A stretch of DNA of 64,000 bases, from the NCBI GenBank assembly GCA_024138015.1, contig JAMXBB010000001.1, positions 93,977,740-94,041,739 of the forward strand, in the 5' to 3' direction. Below the pieces are notes generated by a model, which was given only the letters and a program-made list of their open reading frames with translations, was not told where the DNA came from and ran no database searches. The position numbers were made by a program, and so were the translations under genes. Each line of letters starts with the position of its first letter. Positions within the stretch are counted from its first letter, which is position 1. Shown here in pieces: positions 41,001-53,320 of this stretch. The DNA comes from Lumnitzera littorea (taxonomy: Eukaryota > Streptophyta > Magnoliopsida > Myrtales > Combretaceae).

Positions 41001-41699
41001 ATCACTTTCTTAAATATCTAGCAATTTGAAACAATATGGTGAGAAGTACCATCTTCTTATTGACAAAAGTAAACTTGTAGATAGCAATATTCTTTAAACT
41101 AAACATGAAACATAGAGGAATTGGATACAATATTCAATCACATGTTTTACTTCGTTTTGTTAGAATTATGTGTATCTTTTCAAATATATTTCAAGTATTG
41201 TATATATTGAGTAAAATATTGAATATTGGTGAAAAATCATCATAGGAAAATACTAATAAATTTTCTATTATGGAATACGTACATAATTTAAGCTCAAATG
41301 TTGAATACTCATCAATATTTATATCATAGACATTTGTGTTGAAAATTATACTAGTTACTAGTCCAACTTCAATTAAAAGTACATTATAATTGCAAATATA
41401 TGAGTTGCACAAACATAATAAGATTAAAAAAGGGAATAAAACCATAAGGTTGATCATATGAAATTAATATTGTTGAGCAATGTATGAATATTTCTTTAGT
41501 GCTTTACTTCTTGTTGTCCTTATTGCTCTTCTTTTTTCTTACAGTTAGTACAAACTTTGGTTTCAAATGGGTTTGTTTGTTGTGGTATGAAATTATAATG
41601 TTTGTGAGAGAGACCTATGAGTAGAACATGAAAAAACAAACTTAATAGCGAACACATAATTTATGTATTATTGAACAAACCAAACGTTATTTTACCTAC
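38012..41699. other. 5' non-coding part of the CACTA element
   Basis: This 3.7-kb stretch lies between the left terminus and the first recognisable transposase exon. It contains a CT-rich tract at about 38350-38370, an AT/GT microsatellite at about 40495-40530, and only short open frames with no family resemblance. It may represent the promoter, a leader exon and intron, or later insertions that I cannot resolve. Confidence 0.4.
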
Positions 41700-41752
41700 A
41701 TGTGTGCCTTTTGCTCTCTTTTATGGTTTCATTCATTTGTTAAAATCCCTTA

Positions 41753-44700
41753 TGTAGAGATAAATGGGTCTTGGATTGACAAAACAAGATGTAGTACAGA
41801 GTACACACCTGGACTGAATAACTATTTACGGAGAAGGTTAGCTACTTATGGTGTTGAGGGGAAGATTATATGTCTATGTAAAAAGTGTAGGAACATTTAG
41901 TGGGTAAAATTGCAAGATGCATAAGTACATTTAATTTGTGATGGTTTTATGAGAGGTTTTGAATAATGGGTTTTACATGAAGAAGTCTCATTATCTATTC
42001 CACCTGTTACTTTTAGTGAACAAAGCTCTAATTTTGAGGATGAAAGAGCTATTGATGAAAACATACATACGATGCTACAAGAAGCATTGGGAGTCCATGG
42101 TATAGACCATGGTGATGATATTGTAGATAATAGTAGGGAAAGTGGACCTAATGAAGAAGCTTAGACATTTTATAAACTATTAAAGGATGCCAAGCAAGAG
42201 GTTTATCTTGGGTATACAAAGTTCTCAAAGCTCTTTTTTATTATATGACTACTTCATTTAAAGTGTATGAACAAATGGAGTGATAAATCGGTATCTAATT
42301 TACTTAGGTTCTTGAAAGAAGTTTTTCCAGTTGGAGAAAAGTTGCAAAACTTATGCTATGTGGCTAAAAAGCTAGTTGGTGATTTGGGGTTAAATTATTG
42401 TGAAATTCATGCTTACCCCAATGATTGCAAATTATATTGGAAAGAGTATGAGCATGACAACAAATGCCATGTTTGTGGATTGTCAAGGTACGTAAGTAAT
42501 GAAAATGAATTTGATGAGGATATAAATCACCTCACAAGGTTAAGCAAATTCTAGCAAAGGTTTTGTGGCATTTTCCTCTTATCCTAAGTTTATAAAGATT
42601 ATTTATGTCATCCATAACAGCATTGTTCATGCGGTAGCATAAGGATAATCGTATAAATGATGGTTATATGAGACACCTAATTGACTCTCTAGCTTGGCAA
42701 ACATTTGATCATCGAAATCATTAATTTGCTAAAGATCCAATGAATGTTAGGCTTGGATTAGCATGTGATAGATTTAATCCCTTCAAATCCTTAAGCCTCT
42801 TACATAGCACATAGTCGGTTATTCTAATAGCTTATAATCTACCTCCTTGGATGTCTATGAAGCAACAATTTTTCATGCTATCATTGCTTATACCAGGTCC
42901 TATAGCTCCAGGAAACAATATAGATATTTACTTACAACCTTTGATTGAAGAGTTAAAGGAGTTATGGTATAATGGAGTGAACACTTATGATGCTTCAACA
43001 AAAAAAAATTTCAAAATGTATGCTGTGTTATTGTGGACTATGAGTGATTTTCCAACTTATGTTAACCTTTCGGGATGGAGTATAAAGGGTGAATTAGCCT
43101 ATCCTTCATGTCATAAGTATACACATTCAAGGTGGTTAAAACATAATGGTAAGCATTGCTACATGGGCCATCGACACTTTCTAAATGTTGGCAATGCTCT
43201 TCAGAGAGATAAACAATCATTTGATGGTACTGAAGAGTATGGTGAAGCCCTACCTTACTTGACTAGAGATGTGGTATTGGATGAGTTAGCAGTTTTGAAC
43301 ACACATTTGGTAGATTAGTTAGCAACAATCCGTAGCTACCATTAAATTGGAAGAAGTGAAGCATATTTTTAGATTTACCATATTGAAAGGATAATCTTAT
43401 CCATCATAACTTAGATGTGATGCATATTTAGAAGAATGTGTGCGATAATGTTATAGGGACCTTGTTAAATCTTGAGGATAAGTCTAAAGATCATATAAAA
43501 GCACGTCGTGATTTGTGCGATATAGGGATTTGACTTGAGCTTTAACCTTATAATGATGGTTCTAGTAGAATCTACTTACCTCCAACATGCTTTTCAATGG
43601 ATAAGGCTGAGAAAAACTTGTTTTGTTCCTTATTACAAAAAGTAAAAGTTCCGGATGGTTATGCTGCAAATATTTTACGATGTGTGAATATGAAATCATA
43701 AAGAATTTCAGGTCTCAAAAGTCATGATAATCATATTTTGATGCAACAATTACTTCCATTAACTTTACGCCTAGTTTTACCAAGACAAGTTCAAGTAACT
43801 CTCATAGAGTTGTGTAATTTGTTTAAAGACTTGTGCGGTAAAGTTCTCCATGCTCGGGATTTAATGCATTTAGAAGGAAAGATTACAAAAACACTTTGTC
43901 AAATGGAAAAGATTTCCCCACCAACATTCTTTGATATTATGATACATTTAGCTTATGAGGTTATGATAGCTGGACTTGTCTAATATTGTTGGATGTATCC
44001 TATTGAAAGGTACTTGTCCACTCTTAAATCATATGTGCGTAATTGGAGTCATCCTAAGGGTTCTATTGTAGAAGGCCATTTGGCAAAAGAATGTATCACA
44101 TTTTGTTTAAGATACTTAATAGATGTAAAGTGCAAATTCAATCAAGTTACATGAAACTATAATGCAGGTACATCTTTCGAAATAGAGTTGTTTGTATTTG
44201 GAATGCCTAGCCTTCCATTTTTTAAGGAAGCAATTGTAACCTTTGATGGTGAAACATTAAAGAAAGCACATCAATATGTGCTATTTAATTGTAGGGAAGT
44301 TGATCCTTTCATTAGGTAGTAAGCTTTAAAAGCATGGTGTATATAACTATTTGTATATACCTATTGTAGATTTATTTATACCATGAATATTGCTATTACA
44401 TGTAAGGAGCACCATTGCTTGATTCGAGATGAAAATCCTTGTCTTCGAAGATGAGATGTTGAGTGATTACAGATAACTATATTTGCATCATGGTTTGCAA
44501 ACAGAGTGAGTATTATATGATGAATTAATATATATTGACTTTACTCTCTATTATGTAACATAATGAGGTATGATTTATATCCATTTAGGTTAGAGATTCT
44601 CATTCTGTAGAGCAAAGAAATTTTTCTGAAGAACTTAAGGCTTTAGCTAGGGGTCCTCATATGGTGGGAAGACAGTACAAAGGATTTATTATCAATGGCT

Positions 44701-45268
44701 TTAGTTTTCAAATAAAGGAACTTATAAGAAAGAGAAAGACTTAGAATAGTGGTGTTTTTGTAACTGTAAAAAACCACCAGCTTTTCAAGTACTAGTGATA
44801 GTCATCCTCTTGTAGGAGATGTTCCTTACTATGGAATTTTGAAAGATATTATTAAGCTACAGTATTTTGCAAATAAGAAAGTTATTTTATTTGATTGTGA
44901 TTGGGTAGCTCAAGGAAAAATTAAGAAAGATGACCATGGTTTTACACTTGTTAATTTCTCATGACCAAATAATAGTGAGCCGTTTATATTAGCATTCCAA
45001 GCACAATAAGTATTTTATGTGAAAGATCCCAAAGATAAGGGATGGCATGTTGTTATCAAAACAACTGCGAAGGATTCATTTGATATGGGTGATCCAATAA
45101 TTTATGTAGAGTTACACTTGCAAAGTGAGATTTGTAGTAACCAATTGGAAGAAAACAAGGAAATAAGTTAGGTGAGGACGACCATACATGGAACCACATT
45201 GAAAGCAAATCCATCTTTAGGAGTTTGTAATGATGATACAAATATGGATGATATGAGTGAAAGTTGAT
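41753..45268 (+). pseudogene. TNP2-type CACTA transposase pseudogene
   Basis: Domains appear in the usual order. A transposase-associated N-terminal domain (41753-41897) shows GSWIDKTRCSTEY and the cysteine pair CLCKKC. The Transposase_21 core follows (42267-42554 and 42851-43318), with LNYCEIHAYPNDCKLYWKEY, KCHVCGLSRY, LIPGPIAPGNNIDIYLQPL and CHKYTHSRWLKHNGKHCYMGHR. Next are a DUF4218-like part (about 43420-44160, LLPLTLRL ... YPIERYLSTLKSYVRNWSHP) and a DUF4216-like part (about 44600-45060, YYGILKDIIKLQYF ... LFDCDWVAQGKIKKDDHGF). The family protein cuts and joins CACTA ends. Multiple stops and frame changes (for example near 41898, 42555 and 43319) make this copy non-functional. Exon boundaries are not resolved. 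Confidence 0.88.
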
Positions 45269-48200
45269 CACCTTTAGGGAAAATATGTCAGTTTATTTTG
45301 TTTATGTATTTTATTTCTATATTAGTTAAGATTATGTTGAATGTCATGTTTAACTCTTTACAAATCATGTCTAAATACTATAATTTTTGAGCTCTTTTTC
45401 TTTTCTTTTTTTCTTTTCATGGTTTAATTTGCAACTCTTTAAAACGAAGACTAAAAATTAGAGATTGGTTACTAATATGCAAAGCTTTTCATAAGATGAA
45501 AATCAACATGTAGGATCCAATAAAACAAGTAAAAAAACATTAGGTCATCTTAAGGTAATATGTTTATGTTAAATATCTTACATCTTTAGTTATGATCAAT
45601 ATAACTTAATTATATTATGTCTTTAGCTAATTTCCTTGAGGTATGTAGCTTAACACAAAAACAAGATCAAGGAGACATGAATCAACTAACCAATTTGCTA
45701 ACATTGCTTAAGAGACAAACTTTGAGGTACCATTCTACCTTAAATGGATGTGTATTTCTCAAAGAATTAACTTATGGCCATGTTTATCATTAAATGATGT
45801 TTGACGTTGCAAGAACATATGAACAAATGATAGTTTATTAAGTATGTAATTTTATCATTCAAATTGGTGGGTAGTATGATTGTGTGCTGTCATATAGGCG
45901 TAAACTTACTAATATTTAAACTTACTTGCTATGTACTAATTTTTGCAGGAGATATTCTTTGTGTACCTTAAGGCTGAAAATACGTTTTCACTTAGATGTT
46001 TATAAAATATGAATCTACTAAAAAATGTGATTGGCTGACGTTTTATTATCTTTTTCATGATATCTAGCAAGTTCCTAAGAGGCCAAGGATGTGAAGATAA
46101 TTACATATGGAGAGCTCTCATAGTCAACTTGTTCAAGAAAAAACAACAAACATTTGGTTGAATCAATTTAGTTCTAGTCAAGTGATTCAAGGAGAAGTAA
46201 CAAATACTTCATTGAATCAAACCAATTTAAGAGAAATAGTTCAAAAAGGGATAGCTAATACCTTATTAGGTCCTACCAATTCCAATCGATTGAGTTAACA
46301 TGAAGAAGCAAATACATCAAATCAAGCTACTTCTACACCCTTGATTGGGTCGTAGGTTTCCATTACGTAAGTTACTTTTTGTGATTGATTATTATTATTT
46401 GAGACACTATTTAGTCATTTTATAAATATTGTAAATTTACATTCTCTTTTATTTTTAATTTTTTTTAACTTTACAGGAGGTAAGGAATTGAAGGAAGGGG
46501 TTCCTAGTCCTACTTGTATGCTAAAAATTTTGAGCCAATGTAGAGATGAGCAAATTAGTGTATCCTTTAATGAGAATGGGCATCCAAATGAGAAAAAAAT
46601 TGCAAGTGCTTTAGCTCATTTTTTGAAGACTATAGTAAGAACTAACATCTCTTTGGAGTATACTGATTGGAGAGATGTTCCCTAAGATTGTAAAAGAAAA
46701 ATCATGGAGACAGTGAAGGTTAGTGATATAATACTTATGCCGAACTTTTCAAAACATCACTATTTTCCAATAATTTAGTAGTAATTTACTTTTAAATTAT
46801 CTTTTGGTAGGTAAAGTTAGATATTTTGGGTGGAGGAGAAAAGTTTATTTTTGATTCCATTAGTAAAAAGTGGAGAGCATGGAAGAGTACTTTGAAAGAC
46901 ACTTATTTTGATCCAAACATGCCTTTGAACGAGTTAGAGAAACCTCTCGATGATGATCGAGTGAATGAAACATAGGGGAAGAAGATTATTCACTATTGGT
47001 TGAAAGAAGAAACCATGGTAGTAAATCTCATGAGTTGAATCACATAATTATTGGTTTGCCATGGGTTAATCAACTAAATTTTCTTAATCATACGAGCTAT
47101 GTAATCGGAATAAGAAGAATTGAGCAAAACAGAAAATGATTCATTGCAAGGGAAAATTGAGTTTTGCTATAATTGAGGAAGAAGAGGTAAGTGTATGATT
47201 AAAAATAGTGCATTGTGATTAGGTGTTCTAGAAAAGTGAAGATATTACTAAAGATTATTGGTTGAGGTTAGTAGTTTAGGTGTGCATTATTGAGGTTGAA
47301 ATTTGTATATTGAGCTATGCTTTACTAATGATATTATGATAGAAAAATGAACAATCCATTCTCATGGGATATATGAATTTACAGGGTTTTGTTTGTTTTG
47401 TAACAATCTATGATGTTTTCCTCCATCGTATTCTATGGATTATGAGAGGTGGTTCAGTAGGGAAATATATTAGGATAATATGCTACACTTTATATCGAAA
47501 GCTTTGAATTTGGAATAATTGGTTTATTGTTTCTTTACATGATATCTTTCTATTTTCCTGAATATTTTAATTGATATACTAAAAAAGTTGTTGGAGGGCG
47601 GGTACATGTGATCTTATATGGAGATAACTTCATTTGATTTGCTAATGATGTATGTGTAGGTGCAATTGAATTTTGTTTGAACAAGTTAGGAAGTAACTCT
47701 TTTGGTAGCCTTGCATTTTCGTTTCTCATTTGATATTCTGTGTTGTTAAATAATGGGCAAATGCTAGATGGTCCAATTATAGTTTCATAAACTGTTCTCT
47801 TCTACAAAGTCTTGTTGTTCTACATTTGTAAATTAATTTATCAATTGGTAATTCTATCTTTTAATTTTTTTCCTCCTATTTAGGGTAAGATTTAATGGAC
47901 TATTTTTGTAATAGTTGTGTCTTGTGCTTGGTTATGAATTCTCCCTCTGAATTGTTCCTTTTTCGACCCCTTCAAACTTATGCCATTTATATTATCCAAG
48001 GTCAATTACTTAATTGTTATCATTTTCAATATAATTCACATACTTAATAATTCAACTAACCCTACAAAGTAATACCATCCATTCATTCTTATGCTCAATA
48101 ACGTATGTTCTCACGCGTACTACTTATAGGAAGAACATTTAGGTCATATACCAACATGAGAGCATATGTTCATTACTTGCAATACAAAGGCAGATGGAAC

Positions 48201-48664
48201 TCTGGTAAATGTGGTAGCAGCCGAAGCCATAGTAAGTCATTAATTGTTTAATATATGTTAAGACAGTTACCATCTAATGTAAATATATAATGCTAGCACC
48301 AATTTCTATGTTACATATGTTAACATTTTCTTTAATTTTAATGCAACTATATTCATATTTATAGGCTTCTATGAAGGAATTAATGTCCAATGATTTAGAA
48401 AACGATGAAGATACCATTAAGGATGATGTCTTCTCTAAAGTAATGGGAAAAGAAAAATATGGACGTGTTCGTATGTATGGTTTAGGTGTCTCTCTTCCAG
48501 ACATTTGTGGTGTTATACCTAGTTGTGCTACCTACTATAAAATGGCAATGGACTATAAATCAGAATGTACCGAAATGCAATAAGAAATGTATGAGATGAA
48601 ATCATCTTTGAGGCAACTAATGAACTAAGGAAGTAACTCACTTAGACCTTCACAATGTCCTTCA

Positions 48665-48870
48665 AGGCATTCATTAGCACTAAATTCAGATGATGCACCA
48701 TTAAGGTTGATTTTTGATCATAGGCCCTCGACTTTAGGCTTAGACAATAGGCACTCATTACCACTAAATTCGGATGATGAACCATCAAGGTCAATTTTTG
48801 ATCATAGGCCCTCGACTTCAGGCTCAGAGCATAGACCATCGGTATAGAATGTGGAGCATACACCTCTAAC
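48665..48870 (+). repeat. 84-bp in-frame tandem repeat in the CACTA second gene
   Basis: Unit 1 (48665-48748) and unit 2 (48749-48832) are each 84 bp, with a partial third unit from 48833. Each encodes 28 residues around RHSL.LNSDD..LR.IFDHRP. The repeat keeps the reading frame (84 = 3 x 28), so it expanded while the gene was coding or is part of the linker design of this family. Confidence 0.85.
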
Positions 48871-49454
48871 ACCAAACTTTGAATGTCGACCAGTACGAGT
48901 ATGTGAAGTAGATCATGTCATAATATTTTGACTTTGTTTGTTAAATGTATTGTGACAATATTGGCTGTAATTATAAGTCTTTCAATCTTATTTTCACATA
49001 GAAGGAAAATGAGCTTATGTTCTTTAAACAATGAATAGAATATGAGATGACTAAAAATGTGCAACGGTTGGCATTTGGAGTCCATTTTAGCTTGTAATTG
49101 TGGTTTAGTCATTCTAGTACCATTCTTGAGCAATGATGTGACTTTCTATTTAATTAAACTTTTAATTCTGCTAAATTTTGTTTCTAGCCCAGTGAATACA
49201 TAGTCTAACTATTGTGCTTGATGGTAACCTTCTTTGTTGGATGATTGTTGCTTGTTTTCTGGTTATAAGCATTTTATGCTATTCTTTACCCTTTTTAAGC
49301 TTCATTTGATTATTCAAATTTGATATAGTCCTCTTATGTTATATTTATGTTATCATTACTTGAATTTAGGATTTGACATGTTTATTTATATATCTAATTT
49401 TCTGTTTGCTAAAAATGCTTCTTCTTTTTTCTCTTTTCTAGGACAATGTCTATT

Positions 49455-49478
49455 ATATATATATATATATATATATAG
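49455..49478. repeat. (TA)n microsatellite within the CACTA element
   Basis: A simple TA run inside a probable intron of the second CACTA gene. Confidence 0.85.
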
Positions 49479-50414
49479 ACATACATATATAATCCTCTTA
49501 TTGTATGACTTTGGTTTTAAGGTTGGAAAAGATTTGTTATTCTTGTTGTACATATTAATTAAGTTTATGGCTTTGTATTCATTAGATGGTGAGAATAATT
49601 GTTAAATTGTATTGATGAGATTCGATTTTCTTTCATTTTTCTTTTGCTTATTTATTCAATAGGAGGGTTCTTTTATGGTTTTGAAAAGTATATTCAAATT
49701 AGAAGAAAAAGTTGCAAAAGAGATAGTTTAAAAAATTGATCTGTCATGGCAAGTAGGAAGAGAAACATTAGTTCCTAGTTGGTATGAAGTTCTTGTTCGT
49801 ATTTCCATAAAGGGTGATGAACGTCTCCTTAGATCATATAATTGGATAAAGACTATTGGAGATGTTGTCAGTTTACCAATAGCTTGGCTATTACCTTTTG
49901 TAAGTAACCTTTTTTTTTCCCTTTTAAATGTAAAATTTACAATATAATATCTTATCATTACATTTACTTGTCGTTTGTAGGTTGAGGAGGAAGATGATTT
50001 TTAAAAGATAGTTAAGCAAAGGAAAGATGAAGATAGATGATTTTAGTTTATGCTTTTTTTTTTTTTTTTTTTGTTTCTTTGTAATGGTTTAGGATGGAAA
50101 AAAAAAAGATATTTAATTTTGGAAAAGAATTGAAAGTATTTTGTATTACAATGTAATGTTGTTTTGATACCAATTAGAAGCTAATCTAATTTCACTATGT
50201 TTTATGTTATGAGTTTTGTCCAGTTTATTATATCAATTAATAGAATAGGTGTAGTGTAATGACCTCATCAAATATAACTCTATTGAAATGGTTTATTATG
50301 ATGTTTGGCATAAAATATGGCTATATAAATATAAATCATTAATAGGATTGTGATAAAGATGGTTATAATACATATGTAACATAAAAATTTTCAAAAAAAA
50401 AAAAAAAAAAACAC

Positions 50415-50804
50415 TATTAGGGTGGTTATAGCTACCTTAATAATGATCAAGAAGTACTTTTACAACAACATTTTCAAGTGATTGTGTATGCTACAAAAGG
50501 GATTGGATATCATTTTTTGAGCAGGCATGTTTGCTTTAATAGGTTAGTCTAAACCATTGTAGATAGATTTTTGGGGCAACTATAACTGGCCTATTAGTTT
50601 TGTAGTCGAAAAACTCATTAAGCTTTTTGAGGCGGCAAAGACTACCTTGAAAGGGATGTATTGGGGCAAAACCTTTTTAGGGTGGTGTTGACTACCCTTA
50701 AAGGATATTGCAACAGGTCACCTACATAATGGACTTCTCAACTGCTGCAATAGGAAAGCCACCCCATTTGGATATCTATTTGGACGGTGAAAACCGCCCT
50801 AAAA
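50415..50804. repeat. Subterminal repeats at the CACTA right end
   Basis: Several related short motifs are spaced through this stretch: AGGGTGGTTATAGCTACC (about 50419), GGCGGCAAAGACTACCTTG (about 50631), AGGGTGGTGTTGACTACC (about 50679) and GGACGGTGAAAACCGCCC (about 50782). They share a GGYGG...CTACC core, and some are close to palindromic. In En/Spm elements such subterminal motifs are bound by the TNPA-type protein during transposition. The left end has only a weak relative near 38072-38100 (GGGGGCGGACGC). Confidence 0.75.
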
Positions 50805-50810
50805 TCCCTA

Positions 50811-50823
50811 ATTTGTTGTAGTG
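50811..50823 (-). repeat. Right terminal inverted repeat of the CACTA element
   Basis: On the minus strand it reads CACTACAACAAAT, the canonical CACTA terminus, followed by the subterminal GGGCGGTTTTCACCGTCC. The flanking ATT at 50824-50826 is the right copy of the target duplication. Confidence 0.92.
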
Positions 50824-50826
50824 ATT

Positions 50827-53280
50827 CTTCTCTTCTAGAGGGGTTGCTTAGCTTTGTTTGCCAAATTGGTAACGTATTCGTTCAGAAATCCACACTGGAT
50901 AACATATTCCAACACATTCTTTAGTTAATAGCATTTGTCCATATTGTGTCTAGTAGTCTTGTGGTACTGGCAATACTTGTTGTCATTATGGTACGTGGAC
51001 CTAGTCTTCAACCTCATGGGCTTTACTAGTAACCTTCGAACCTCCTTGAAGATATTCCTTATGGGGGGGAGGCACATGCTAGTCATACTTTGGTATGGGA
51101 TTGTGTCTTTTTCAGTCCTTTGAGCCTTAATTGTCAACTCTAAGGCTTAGGTAGTCTTTCACAGAGATCTTTTCCCTTCCCCTTTCTTTTCCTTTGTCTA
51201 ACTTCTCGAGGTAGGCTTCGCTTCGGCCACAAATGTTGTCTTCTTGATGAATGTACCTTTAAACCTTCTTTCAAAATGTGACCAAGGTGGTTGGCTTGCT
51301 CTTTGCAATTGACTTAAAGAAATCACCATCAAGATCAGCACTTGTAGAAGGTCATTTTGGTAATTGGTCTTTTATCCTAATTTGTTGCTACTGACTAATA
51401 TCTTGTGTTGGTGATAGAGTTTAAGAAATTGGCTTGATTTAAGGATGTTATAGGGAGATCTAACTTGGGAAGCTTAGAATAAGGATTGTTAGACTTGATT
51501 GTCGGCTCTTAGCCTTACTCAATTATCTTGTGTAAAAAAAAAAAAAGACTTGGAAATGGCTTTTTTGAGCTCATTTGGGCTTCATTTAGCTTTAATGGGC
51601 CTTAAGGGAGCTTATACGTGCTCTAGGCTTATATACAACAATAACGGGCTTTCATTAATTATTATAAACCCTTGAGTGAACCTAAGCCTATATCAATGCC
51701 AATAAAGGCTAAAAGAAAGGATAAGCTCCAATAATAAAGCTTAATCTTAATCGTCCATCTTGAAGCCATTTGACAAAAAATATCAATTTCTAAATTCTAT
51801 AAATAGGTGGTCTCTTCTCTCATTTGATTCATTTAGAATATTGAGAAGTTTGAGATAATCACTGAAGCTCTATTGGAATCACTACATGAAAGATCAAACA
51901 AGCTATTTAAGAACAAATATGAACATCGAGTTTGATCTACTATCACGTGTATGCACTTAAGATATCGAATTTGCTCATTCTTCCTCCTATGCCTCTTCTT
52001 AAGCAATATCCCTCTACGTATCATTAACTTAAGATGTCTCCTAAGTCGACTAACATACTCATTATACATAATCAACTAGCACCCTATTACACAGCTCCTA
52101 AGGTAGCTGCATAGACAGTGACTCCTTCATTTAACTGTGATATTTCCATTACTACGTTACTAAATTGATCAATGAATGATTGGAGGGACCTTCCCCTTTG
52201 CTATCAAATAAGGTAAAGGGATGAATTGTCCTTTGGAAAATGTTTACTTGCTTAGAAGTGGAGGACAAACATTTTAGCAAGGTCTTTAAAGCTAGAGATT
52301 GAACTTTTTAGCAAGTAATTGAACAATGTTCTCGTAATGTTGCAGAGAGTACCCAAAATAGCTTTGTATCTCACTTGGTCACTAAGGCTGTGCAAGCTCA
52401 TTAGAGTCCGAAATTGCATCAAATGGTACTTTGGATCAGTTTTCTCGTTATACAACTTGAATGTAGGGAGCTTCTTACTATTGTTGAGGGCACTGCACCT
52501 ACATCTCTTAGGAGAACGAGTTTTGCTATTGACGCTTAAAGCCATAGCCTTCATCTTTCCACTCCTAAAGTTGTTTGACATCCTTCTAAAGACTGAATTT
52601 GTTAAATGATCATAATTAGAACCCTTAATGAGTTAATCCACCAAAGGATTTCTCTTACTGTCCTTGAGTTGCATTTTGTAGGCATGGCTATGTTGTCTTT
52701 AAGCTTTGCCTTAGTCATTAGCTCAGTCATGCTTATCCTTGAATTATTGAAGGCTCTTCTCCCCTTTAGTATGCATCTTTTTCCTACTGGGGGCTTGGTG
52801 ATCGAATATGGAGCCTTAAAATAGGAGCTGCTAGAGTCTTCGCTATCTTCCCTAGAAACATGGGACCCTTAGCGTGAGAGTCCTTGTTTCCTATGCAGTT
52901 ATGCCTTAAATGCTTTATTTTACTCTTAAAGCAATTCATTTTATTTGGCCACTTAAGCATTCAAAGTTCGAATTTCATCATTCTAGGCAATTAGTTTCTC
53001 CACTAACTCAATTAAGTGAGCAATCTAAGGATTCTAGGTAGGATTCCCTTGATTGCTTCCATTTCTTTGGTCACTTCCTCTAGTAGTCATGATGACATTC
53101 TTGTTGTTGCCTTGGGCTTCCTTATCTTCAACCTCTATTTCCTTCTTGTTGTCAGCAACTTGGCTTCTAATAAGCTCAATTGCCTTTGTGGCCACCAAGT
53201 TAGCCTGTTCTTATTGCCTAGACCTGGTGGTTCTTGCTATCTTTTCACCTTCAATCTCTTGATTCAAGGTGTGTAAAATT
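50827..53280 (-). pseudogene. gag pseudogene of the Tat-like Ty3/gypsy element
   Basis: From the N-terminus (high coordinates), a polar segment at about 52865-53035 carries nine in-frame TAA/TAG codons, each explicable as a mutated CAA or CAG. The conserved Retrotrans_gag domain follows at 52252-52581; its core reads LPTFKLYNEKTDPKYHL and then SISSFKDLAKMFVLHF. Further gag sequence runs to 52083, where a 736-bp solo LTR interrupts it. Gag resumes at 51336 with KSIAKSKPTTLVTF and reaches the knuckle YCQYHKTTRHNMDKCY (C-x2-H-x4-H-x4-C, about 50928-50975). It stops at the right end of the CACTA element. The product would be the structural particle protein. It cannot be made because of the stops and insertions. 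Confidence 0.85.
51342..52077 (+). mobile_element. Solo LTR (736 bp) inserted in gag
   Basis: This segment is flanked by a perfect 5-bp target duplication, AGCAC (51337-51341 and 52078-52082). It breaks the gag frame, which returns to register when the insert and one copy of the duplication are ignored. It begins TTGTAGAAGG and ends ATAATCAACT, so one base may sit outside the usual TG...CA ends. A TATA-like CTATAAATAGG at about 51796-51806 suggests plus-strand orientation. An A-tract lies at 51534-51546. The most likely origin is recombination between two LTRs, leaving one. The element family is not recognised. Confidence 0.75.
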
Positions 53281-53320
53281 GTCAACTTTGAATGGAACGA
53301 TTCCTACATACTAGTGCTAA

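Larger units (their letters stand above)
46107..50003 (+). pseudogene. Second CACTA gene (Ptta/En/Spm plant transposase type), broken
   Basis: Segments resembling the second protein of plant CACTA elements are spread over about 3.9 kb, with probable introns between. They include an N-terminal polar segment (46107-46298), the Ptta/En/Spm core beginning GVPSPTCMLKILSQCRDEQI (46488-46685) and continuing at about 46812-47100 (KWRAWKSTLKDTYFDPNMPL), and a short exon with NTKADGTLVNVVAAEAI (about 48178-48232). After these come a helical segment (48371-48583), a tandem-repeat linker (48665-48900), and a C-terminal globular piece (about 49660-49900, GRETLVPSWYEVLVRISIKG ... SLPIAW) ending in an acidic exon. 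In En/Spm the partner protein binds subterminal repeats. In-frame stops show decay. Confidence 0.72.
37999..50823 (+). mobile_element. CACTA (En/Spm-like) DNA transposon, 12.8 kb, degenerate
   Basis: The right terminus reads TTTGTTGTAGTG, the inverse of CACTACAACAAA, a textbook CACTA end. The left terminus reads CACAACAATAAAT, the same end with a 3-base loss. Both are flanked by the expected 3-bp duplication ATT (37996-37998 and 50824-50826). Removing the element and one ATT makes the host gag and protease frames continuous. Inside, in plus orientation, are relics of the two standard CACTA genes: a TNP2-type transposase (about 41.7-45.3 kb) and a second Ptta/En/Spm-type protein (about 46.1-50.0 kb). 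Both contain stops. Subterminal repeats lie at the right end. It is probably unable to move itself. Confidence 0.9.

Noticed and set aside
52319..53276. Plus-strand open frames of up to 96 codons
   Set aside because: They lie antisense to the gag relic, whose conserved blocks are on the minus strand.
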